Below, piece by piece: positions 1-9,154 of a stretch of DNA of 9,154 nt. Under the pieces are notes generated by a model. The model searched no databases, was not told the origin of the DNA, and was given only the letters and a program-made list of their open reading frames with translations. This DNA is from an uncultured Phascolarctobacterium sp. (GTDB taxonomy: Bacteria > Bacillota > Negativicutes > Acidaminococcales > Acidaminococcaceae): contig CAMFZA010000055.1 in NCBI GenBank assembly GCA_946002345.1, positions 1 to 9,154 of the forward strand. The letters are read 5' to 3'. Made by a program: the position numbers and the translations under genes. Position 1 is the first letter of the stretch. Each line of letters opens with the position of its first letter.

Positions 1-245
1 TTAAGTTATTATTAATATTAACTTATTTTTCTATTATTTTTATTTGCATCGGGGGCTTTCATTTCATGAAGCTGGCCACCTGTGGAGATGACGCAAGAGT
101 TCTACAGGAGGCGGCAAGAGAATTGGAGGCTTTGCCAGCCGAATATTATACCTGCCATTGTACTGGAGCAGAGCAATATGCCTATCTCAAGGAGCGCATG
201 ACCAGACTGCACTATTTGGCGGCAGGGGATGTGCTGGAATTATGA
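1..245 (+). pseudogene. 3' remnant of an MBL-fold metallo-hydrolase gene
   Basis: The frame ending in TGA at 243-245 is open back to the window edge. From about position 51 it reads like the C-terminus of the metallo-beta-lactamase-fold hydrolases related to the dihydropterin/RFA-P synthase-like group. Visible hallmarks are GGFHF with a putative metal-binding His, then YYTCHCTG with a second His/Cys cluster, then a closing LAAGDVLEL. The Walker-like beginnings of the family (HxHxDH) are absent. The 50 bases upstream are almost pure A/T and translate to a low-complexity hydrophobic run unlike this family, so the gene seems truncated or rearranged there. An ATG at 66 would give only 59 residues and has just a G-run upstream as a possible ribosome site. 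It may instead be an intact gene cut by the window edge, but the composition break argues against that. The family call rests on the remembered C-terminal motif pattern. Confidence 0.55.
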
Positions 246-295
246 TAGTAATATAACTTTGTTGCTCACAAAGGCCCATAGAGTATAAAAATAAT

Positions 296-318
296 CCCTC
301 GACTTGGTAAGTCGAGGG
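296..318 (-). terminator. Rho-independent terminator of the DUF1638 gene
   Basis: CCCTCGACTT (296-305) and AAGTCGAGGG (309-318) form a perfect 10-bp stem with a 3-nt loop. Read on the minus strand the stem is followed by ATTATTTTTA, a usable U-tract, and it lies 53 bases beyond the stop codon of the minus-strand gene ending at 371. On the plus strand the downstream sequence is less T-rich, so it may stop transcription from the left only weakly. Function as a terminator is inferred from structure. Confidence 0.75.
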
Positions 319-370
319 GTTGCTGTATCTTAAGGCAAAACAAGAGTGCTAGCCTAGTAAAAAAAAAAAT

Positions 371-1042
371 TTACTTTTTGATAGTGCAGGGACGGAGTCC
401 ATCGAATTCGTGAATGCTCAAGGTGCCACCTTGCGGTACAACGATGACGCTTTCGTCATAGTTTCCGGATACGAGCTTTTCCAGCACCTTGTAGGGGCCG
501 GGCAAGCAGGTGAGGGTACCATCTAAAAGCTTTACTAGTGGCATGATATAAGCTTCAACCTCCTGCAAATCATAAGTGCCTGTATCAATGATATAAAAGT
601 CTGTAAAGCCCTTATATAATTGCTTGAGGAAGGCATCAGCTTCTGCCTGACCACGCTCTTTAACAAGCTTGGTATAGTCAATGGAAGAGTTTTTCATGAA
701 ATTCATCCAGCTTTTCGTGATAAAAATCGCTCCGTCAGGGCGCTTGATACCGGAGCCGGTTAAAAGGACATCGATGCAGTCCATAGTACGTGGCACAGCA
801 AGAGAGCAGGTTGTGGCGTGCAAATCGCAGGTAGCCTTGCCGCAGCCGGAAACACAGATAATAATTTCCTCTGCCTCCGTATTGGTATCAATAATCCCTT
901 GCAGGGTTTCATGCATCTTTTGAGGGTCGCTATGCAGCGCAACATTAAGATAGTTGACTTTGCCCTCAAAGCCAACTTTTTTAATAGTATTCTCTAACTC
1001 CTTTTGCAGTGTAATGCAAGAATAGATTACTCGTTTTTTCAT
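371..1042 (-). CDS. DUF1638 domain-containing protein
   Basis: This 223-residue protein without signal peptide or membrane segment resembles the DUF1638 family, whose biochemical role is not established. The family-like core runs from about residue 60 to 110: a beta strand EEIIICVSGCG, a Cys/His-rich stretch (C63, C67, C72, H75, C79, C89) and the VPRTMDCIDVLL segment containing the conserved-looking PRxxDC. This is followed by GAIFITKSW and a helical region. The clustered Cys and His residues suggest a metal or cofactor site, which is my inference. The ATG start is supported by AGGAGC seven bases upstream on the minus strand. The gene is monocistronic as far as can be seen, transcribed divergently from pcrA, with a promoter at 1115-1143. 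An 11-T run (plus-strand A359-369) follows the stop by one base, and a hairpin terminator lies beyond. The MBL-fold remnant next door may or may not have been functionally linked. Confidence 0.82.
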   Translation of the reverse strand: MKKRVIYSCITLQKELENTIKKVGFEGKVNYLNVALHSDPQKMHETLQGIIDTNTEAEEIIICVSGCGKATCDLHATTCSLAVPRTMDCIDVLLTGSGIKRPDGAIFITKSWMNFMKNSSIDYTKLVKERGQAEADAFLKQLYKGFTDFYIIDTGTYDLQEVEAYIMPLVKLLDGTLTCLPGPYKVLEKLVSGNYDESVIVVPQGGTLSIHEFDGLRPCTIKK

Positions 1043-1099
1043 GGTTTCAGCTCCTTATATATGCCAAGCCTTGTATAGCTTTTGCTTCTGACATTTTTG

Positions 1100-1114
1100 T
1101 ATAGCATTGCTATA
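1100..1114. promoter_or_regulatory. Palindrome at the DUF1638 start site, possible operator
   Basis: TATAGCA-T-TGCTATA is a perfect 7-bp inverted repeat around one central base. It abuts the -10 box of the minus-strand promoter and covers the predicted start site near 1108. The heptamer GTATAGC occurs here and again at 1073-1079, and inverted at 1260-1266 beside the pcrA promoter. A repressor site is plausible, but AT-rich palindromes also arise by chance. Confidence 0.3.
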
Positions 1115-1143
1115 ATTATATAACTTTATAGAAATTTTCACAA
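1115..1143 (-). promoter_or_regulatory. Promoter of the DUF1638 gene
   Basis: On the minus strand TTGTGA (plus 1138-1143) is followed after exactly 17 bases by a perfect TATAAT (plus 1115-1120). This predicts a start site near 1108 and a leader of about 65 bases before the ATG at 1042. It is a good housekeeping-sigma match read directly from the sequence. The start site itself is inferred. Confidence 0.65.
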
Positions 1144-1161
1144 CTAGTAATATTAGAAAAG

Positions 1162-1240
1162 CTGGGCTTGGGAAGGGGATGGTGGCACCAAAATCCTCGA
1201 ATCTTCCGACAGCTCGTTTCCCTCTCGCAAAGAGAGGGGC
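1162..1240 (+). repeat. Degenerate palindromic intergenic repeat with a hairpin
   Basis: This stretch contains GGGGATGGTGGCACC, then CCGACAGCTC, then a hairpin of CCCTCTC (1220-1226) and GAGAGGG (1232-1238) around GCAAA, followed by GCTTTT. The GACAGCTC-plus-G/C-rich-hairpin arrangement recurs in a better-preserved form between pcrA and ligA (3654-3704), so both look like members of one dispersed repeat type. The hairpin with its short T-run resembles a terminator, but no plus-strand gene precedes it except the remnant 1 kb away. It could insulate the pcrA promoter lying directly downstream. Confidence 0.45.
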
Positions 1241-1245
1241 TTTTG

Positions 1246-1254
1246 TGGTATAAT
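1246..1254 (+). promoter_or_regulatory. Extended -10 promoter for pcrA-ligA
   Basis: TGGTATAAT is an extended -10 element (TGn followed by a perfect TATAAT at 1249-1254). No good -35 hexamer lies 16-18 bases upstream, where the repeat hairpin sits, which is compatible with an extended -10 promoter. It predicts a start near 1261 and a leader of about 168 bases before pcrA. The palindrome ATACTAGTAT (1263-1272) lies immediately downstream of the predicted start. Confidence 0.5.
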
Positions 1255-1428
1255 AAATTGCTATACTAGTATCACGAGCTATAGTGTTTAAGTAGTGCTA
1301 AGGACATGTAGGATTTTAATTATACAGAGTTTGCCTTAGAGAATATTGGCAGTGCAAGTTTAGGGAGTGCCACCAGCATGCCGAGCAGGCAAAAGGCGGT
1401 AGAGAAATAGACGGAGGTTTTCTTTAAA

Positions 1429-5904
<4,476 letters not shown>

Positions 5905-5940
5905 CTTATAGTATTTAATATCTAGATAAGGAGTTCAAAT

Positions 5941-6624
5941 ATGAAGAGACTACTGACTTTTATAATAATGGCTTTATTGCTATGTTGCTCCCTTACTGCT
6001 TTTGCTGCGCAGAAGGAAGTTAGCTCTATTGATGCGCTGGATAAGGGAGTTGCCGATACAGGGGAGACTCATTTCACCAAGACCGACATGGAGCTCACGG
6101 AATGCACTCTTCCTTATACCGTGGCCGTGCTTCCTTATGTTGATACCTCCGGCTTGGAGGGGCGCAGTCGGGAGATGGCAGTGGGTGCCATTAAGGATAC
6201 TTTAAAAAAGAAGTATCCTGCCAAGAAAACCAGCATTACTAAAATTGTAAGCAACAATGTGGTGCAAAGAGCTTTAATTAATAATCCTATGGAAAATCCC
6301 GAGGTTCCCACCCTAGCAGAGCTGGTGGCCATTGGGGAGGACTGTGGTGCGGATAGGGTAATTTTTGTGAGCATTTTGCCGGCGCGGGAAAAGGAGACTG
6401 GCTTCATGATGATTGCCGGTACCCAAACCTATAGTGCTACCGTAATGATGAAGCTGAAGTGCGTGGATGTGAACGAGGAAAAATTCCTCTTTAACCAAAA
6501 TGTGGAGGGTATTGGCTCCTCCACCTCTGTGAACTTTTGGAAAATTGGTAAGCCCAGCCGTGCTAAGGCAGTGAAGCGGGGCATAACCGATTGCATGAAC
6601 TTCTTTTTGACTAGCTTTGAGTAA
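5941..6624 (+). CDS. Exported TolB/CsgG-like alpha/beta protein of unknown function
   Basis: The 227-residue product begins with a clear signal peptide: MKR, a hydrophobic core at residues 4-19 and a cleavage site after AFA at 20-22. The adjacent Cys15-Cys16 do not form a lipobox because Leu precedes Cys15, so a soluble periplasmic or secreted protein is expected. The mature part holds TVAVLPYVDTSG (60-71), then helices, then CGADRVIFVSILP (135-147). This resembles the strand-helix pattern of the N-terminal domain of TolB and of CsgG-type proteins, where such segments form an alpha/beta fold. That is a resemblance by eye and no precise family is assigned. AAGGAG seven bases before the ATG supports the start. 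The next gene begins 16 bases after its stop, so the two are probably one operon. A role in envelope or outer-membrane assembly is possible but unproven. Confidence 0.8.
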   Translation: MKRLLTFIIMALLLCCSLTAFAAQKEVSSIDALDKGVADTGETHFTKTDMELTECTLPYTVAVLPYVDTSGLEGRSREMAVGAIKDTLKKKYPAKKTSITKIVSNNVVQRALINNPMENPEVPTLAELVAIGEDCGADRVIFVSILPAREKETGFMMIAGTQTYSATVMMKLKCVDVNEEKFLFNQNVEGIGSSTSVNFWKIGKPSRAKAVKRGITDCMNFFLTSFE

Positions 6625-6640
6625 TTAGGGAGGTATCGTT

Positions 6641-7474
6641 ATGGAACAAGCCGAATGGAATGAATATGTACACAAGGTAGCAACCTGGGATGTACCACTG
6701 CCCATGCACATGGTGAACGATTACGAGGATTGGAAATGCCGCAGTATTGTGGGCCGCTGTCTTTTGATGATGAAGGACGTGGAGGGTGCTATGAATGTGC
6801 TGGCCACTGTGCGTGATATCAAGCCCAATATGGACGATGTGCCAGAGTTTGGCTTTAGCGAGGCGGAGCACAAGGCCCTGTGCCTGCGTGATTTGGCAGA
6901 GATCATTTGGATGATTACCGGCACTGGCGACGCACCTGTGTTTTATCTGAATGAGGCCTATAAGCTGTGCCGTGCTTATCAGCATGTGTTCAAGGCTGCG
7001 GACAGGGGCAAGATTTGGGTGCGCAAGCTGGAAATTATGCGCTCCTGTGGCTTGGAGGAGAAGGCTTTGGCCGAGGCCCATGCTATGCTGGAGGCAGAAA
7101 AGGACAATGAGGGCATTAACCCTTATCGCTTCCGTGCTTTAGTATTTATGGGTGAGAGCATGGCAGCCAAGGGTGATTACCTCAAGGCTTCCCTGTTGAT
7201 TGCAGAGGCGTATAAATCCTATCCCTGCAGCGAGGCTACGGAGAAGGATTTGGCAGAGGCTGCGGCAACGGCGGAGCCCCAGGAACGCTATGAAAAATAT
7301 CTGCACTGCACCACGATTCCCTATCAGCCTTGGGAGCGGGATAATATTCCTACCTTGGAGGATGTGCATCGTTTGCAGGAGGAAAATTTTGCTAAGCGGG
7401 AGGCTGCTAAGGCTGGGAGTGGCGCCGAGGGCGTAGCAGATTTAATGAGTCAATTCCAAAAGCAAGCAGAATAA
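6641..7474 (+). CDS. Helical-repeat (TPR-like) cytoplasmic protein, function unknown
   Basis: I do not recognise this 277-residue protein. It has no signal peptide or membrane segment and is predicted by eye to be almost wholly helical. Segments such as GLEEKALAEAHAMLEAEK (137-154) and GDYLKASLLIAEAYKSYP (178-195) have the small-residue and aromatic spacing of tetratricopeptide repeats. An earlier pair around residues 33-60 (CRSIVGRCLLMMKDVEGAMN) looks similar but is degenerate. The C-terminus is Ala/Glu/Lys-rich and probably flexible or a short coiled coil. A perfect AGGGAGG lies seven bases before the ATG, predicting strong translation. It is 16 bp downstream of the exported-protein gene and is followed by a strong terminator, so the pair forms a closed unit. 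TPR-like proteins usually mediate protein-protein contacts. The partner is unknown, and because the neighbour is exported the two may not touch directly. Confidence 0.8.
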   Translation: MEQAEWNEYVHKVATWDVPLPMHMVNDYEDWKCRSIVGRCLLMMKDVEGAMNVLATVRDIKPNMDDVPEFGFSEAEHKALCLRDLAEIIWMITGTGDAPVFYLNEAYKLCRAYQHVFKAADRGKIWVRKLEIMRSCGLEEKALAEAHAMLEAEKDNEGINPYRFRALVFMGESMAAKGDYLKASLLIAEAYKSYPCSEATEKDLAEAAATAEPQERYEKYLHCTTIPYQPWERDNIPTLEDVHRLQEENFAKREAAKAGSGAEGVADLMSQFQKQAE

Positions 7475-7486
7475 GTGGTAAAAATG

Positions 7487-7520
7487 AAGCTGGTGTGAGC
7501 AGTGCTTGCACCAGCTTTTT
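7487..7520 (+). terminator. Rho-independent terminator of the two-gene unit
   Basis: AAGCTGGTG (7487-7495) pairs with CACCAGCTT (7509-7517). The stem continues through two G-U pairs and three Watson-Crick pairs to a 3-nt AGT loop, giving 14 pairs in total. T7516-T7520 form the U-tract. It begins 13 bases after the stop codon at 7474. Confidence 0.9.
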
Positions 7521-7576
7521 AAATGGTCGATTAAAATGAGTGATTAACGATTTTTATACCCAGGTACTAAAAATTC

Positions 7577-7585
7577 TGATAAAAT
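7577..7585 (+). promoter_or_regulatory. Extended -10 promoter of the FadL-family gene
   Basis: TGATAAAAT is a TGn extended -10 with TAAAAT at 7580-7585, lying after the upstream terminator and 64 bases before the start codon at 7650. No good -35 is present at normal spacing. TATACT at 7605-7610 is a weaker alternative -10. Confidence 0.45.
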
Positions 7586-7649
7586 AGAGCACAGATAAGC
7601 TTTGTATACTGTATGTAAAGAATTTTATGATGAAGGGATGTATAAGGGT

Positions 7650-8894
7650 ATGAAAAAGAAGGTTCTTGCTTTTGCTGCTGCGGCAGTGCTGGCGGCTCCC
7701 CAAATGGTGGGCGCTGAGGGCTTTGCGATTTATGAATGGTCTGCTGAAGGTATGGGTATGGCTGGCGCCCGCATGTTTGCGGAAAATGATGCGGCTAACT
7801 TGGCTTTTAATCCGGCTTCTATTACTAAGGTGAAGGGTGAGGTGTTTAAGGTTTCTGCAACTTATTTGAGTCCCCATGGTAAGTATGATGTGGAGTCTTC
7901 AGGACCTCTTGGTACTATCAAATCTGGTCATAATCGCGTGCATCCTGCATGGGCTCCGGGGATGTATTATGTTCGTCAAATCAATGATAAAGAATGGTTT
8001 GGCATGGGTACTTGGAGTCGTTTCGGTATGGTTTCCCAATTTGAGCGTAATTCTGCTCCTGGCTCTAATTCTTTTAGTGCGAAGTTGAATGGTGTGACTT
8101 TGGGTGCTAACTATGCTCGTAAGCTGGACAAAAAGTGGACTGCTTCTTTAGGAGCGGAAGTAAACTATGTCGGTTTACAAATGGATAAGAATTTGTTTGG
8201 TATGGCCCCTATCCATTTAGAAGGTGAAAGTTATGCTTTAGGATGGAATGCTGCTGCCAATTATGAGTTTGATGAAAAAAATGAAATTTGTTTAGTATAT
8301 CGTAGTGCAATTAACCATTCTATGGATGCTGATTATGACTTCCATCCGCCGATTCCTGGACCTTTGGGTAATCAATATGGTGATGCTTATGCTTGTGTAA
8401 CTTTACCAGAAAGTTTAACTCTAGGCTATAACCATAAATTCAATGATAAGACCCGTGTAGAGTTAAATTATATTTGGACTCGTTGGGAGCGTTATGACGC
8501 TTTGAATATATCTTTTAATCCAGAAATGTCAGTGATGGGACATGTAGTAACTGAAGTTCCTCAGACGAAGGACTGGACTAACGGCAAACGTTTTGCTATT
8601 GGCTTAGAGCACAAGTTTAGCGATAAATATTCTGGTCTTTTGGGTTATGCATTTGACCATTCCAACATTCCATATGATGGTGGCGATTTTATGATTCCGA
8701 CTGGTACTCGTACCACTTATTCTATCGGTGCTCAGTATCATGACAAGAAACAGACCTTGGCAGTGTCTTTAGGTTGGATGAATGTTGGCAGTCTTGATTT
8801 CAAAGGTGGACATCTCGGCGAAATTTATGCTTCCGCTCACACCCGCGACAGTTATACTAAGATGGCTTCCATCTCCTATCAACGTAATTTCTAA
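7650..8894 (+). CDS. Outer-membrane transport protein, OmpP1/FadL/TodX family
   Basis: Members of this family are 14-stranded outer-membrane barrels with an N-terminal hatch that admit long-chain fatty acids or other hydrophobic compounds. The 414-residue product starts with a signal peptide (MKKK, an Ala-rich core, predicted cleavage after VGA at 20-22). The typical mature N-terminus follows: GFAIYEWSAEGMGMAGA, then NDAANLAFNPASI with the family's NPA motif (54-56). The remainder alternates amphipathic strands rich in Tyr, Trp and Gly. It ends in YQRNF, a terminal Phe as expected for a BAM-recognised barrel. AAGGG at 7633-7637 is 12 bases before this ATG. An in-frame ATG at 7638 directly abuts that site and is less likely. 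Codons favour GGT, GCT, TCT and ACT, unlike pcrA and ligA, which suggests high expression. The gene is monocistronic, with its own promoter and terminator. The substrate cannot be read from sequence. Confidence 0.92.
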   Translation: MKKKVLAFAAAAVLAAPQMVGAEGFAIYEWSAEGMGMAGARMFAENDAANLAFNPASITKVKGEVFKVSATYLSPHGKYDVESSGPLGTIKSGHNRVHPAWAPGMYYVRQINDKEWFGMGTWSRFGMVSQFERNSAPGSNSFSAKLNGVTLGANYARKLDKKWTASLGAEVNYVGLQMDKNLFGMAPIHLEGESYALGWNAAANYEFDEKNEICLVYRSAINHSMDADYDFHPPIPGPLGNQYGDAYACVTLPESLTLGYNHKFNDKTRVELNYIWTRWERYDALNISFNPEMSVMGHVVTEVPQTKDWTNGKRFAIGLEHKFSDKYSGLLGYAFDHSNIPYDGGDFMIPTGTRTTYSIGAQYHDKKQTLAVSLGWMNVGSLDFKGGHLGEIYASAHTRDSYTKMASISYQRNF

Positions 8895-8909
8895 TTTTAG
8901 AATTCTTAG

Positions 8910-8939
8910 GGCTCTCCCCGCTTGGGGAGGGCCTTTTTT
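8910..8939 (+). terminator. Rho-independent terminator of the FadL-family gene
   Basis: GGCTCTCCCC (8910-8919) pairs with GGGGAGGGCC (8924-8933), a 10-bp stem with one T-G pair and a GCTT loop. Six Ts (8934-8939) follow. It starts 15 bases after the stop codon. Confidence 0.93.
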
Positions 8940-8950
8940 CTTGATTAGTA

Positions 8951-9154
8951 CTACTTCTTTGTGTGCCCAAAGAAGTAGCAAGAAATGCACCAGCATTGCA
9001 TGCTGGACCGCACGCTTTTTTCGATGAAAAAAGCTTAGCAAAAAAGCTTTATAATTTGTTTGGGCTCGTCGTTCTCGCGCTTGTTACTGCTTTTGGTTCG
9101 TTGTTCAAGGTTAGGGAGTTCGATGTTCTGTGACCGTTGCGTCTACCGATATTT
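8951..9154. repeat. Intergenic hairpin chain, probable dispersed repeat, running to the window edge
   Basis: Three perfect hairpins follow one another: CTACTTCTTTG/CAAAGAAGTAG (8951-8961 with 8968-8978), CCAGCAT/ATGCTGG (8990-8996 with 9000-9006) and GCTTTTTTC/GAAAAAAGC (9014-9022 with 9026-9034). A second AAAAAAGCTT copy at 9040-9049 could compete with the one at 9027-9036 for the same partner. TATAAT occurs at 9050-9055 without a good -35. From 9056 to the end the DNA is less structured and holds no gene I can support. One plus-strand frame is open from 8945 to a TGA at 9131-9133 but has no ATG. The pattern suggests a repeated non-coding element; copy number cannot be judged from one window. 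Confidence 0.5.

Noticed and set aside
681..923. Plus-strand 80-residue ORF antisense to the DUF1638 gene
   Set aside because: No suitable ribosome site, and the composition follows from the well-supported minus-strand gene.
5983..5988. Lipoprotein signal at Cys15-Cys16 of the exported protein
   Set aside because: The residue before Cys15 is Leu and Cys16 follows Cys, so the lipobox is not met; a normal AFA cleavage site follows.
7602..7649. Upstream extension of the FadL-family gene from a TTG at 7602 or ATG at 7638
   Set aside because: The extension would precede the signal peptide, and neither start has a well-spaced ribosome site.
8769..9041. Overlapping ORFs on both strands across the FadL gene end and terminator
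   Set aside because: They run through a clear terminator and a hairpin repeat and have no recognisable protein features.

Overview
The window looks like chromosome of a diderm Firmicute (class Negativicutes), probably an Acidaminococcaceae/Phascolarctobacterium-like gut anaerobe. The basis is the combination of Firmicute-style PcrA and LigA, strong AGGAGG-type ribosome binding sites and a genuine outer-membrane beta-barrel gene (OmpP1/FadL family) ending in Phe. The genus-level guess rests on general resemblance, not on a search.

Layout. Positions 1-245 hold the 3' end of an MBL-fold metallohydrolase gene whose upstream part appears replaced by very AT-rich DNA. A DUF1638 gene (371-1042) lies on the minus strand, with a hairpin terminator on its downstream side (296-318) and a good sigma-A-like promoter at 1115-1143. 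A 386-bp divergent intergenic region (1043-1428) carries that promoter, an extended -10 promoter reading towards pcrA, a degenerate palindromic repeat and short motifs shared by the two start regions. pcrA (1429-3651) and ligA (3725-5815) follow on the plus strand, separated by 73 bp filled mostly by a palindromic repeat. A 103-bp inverted-repeat element overlaps the 3' end of ligA and contains its stop codon. Next comes a two-gene unit: an exported TolB/CsgG-like alpha/beta protein (5941-6624) and a cytoplasmic helical-repeat protein (6641-7474), 16 bp apart and closed by a strong terminator. A FadL-family outer-membrane protein gene (7650-8894) has its own promoter and terminator. The last ~200 bp (8951-9154) is a chain of hairpins that looks like a dispersed intergenic repeat, with no convincing gene.

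Functionally, pcrA and ligA form a DNA replication/repair pair (helicase and NAD+-dependent ligase). The downstream genes concern the envelope or are unknown. No CRISPR array, tRNA, rRNA, phage or complete insertion sequence is visible. I see no convincing new multi-gene system. The most interesting items are the inverted-repeat element that ends ligA, the uncharacterised exported-protein/helical-repeat gene pair, the shared motifs in the divergent promoter region and the hairpin chain at the right end.
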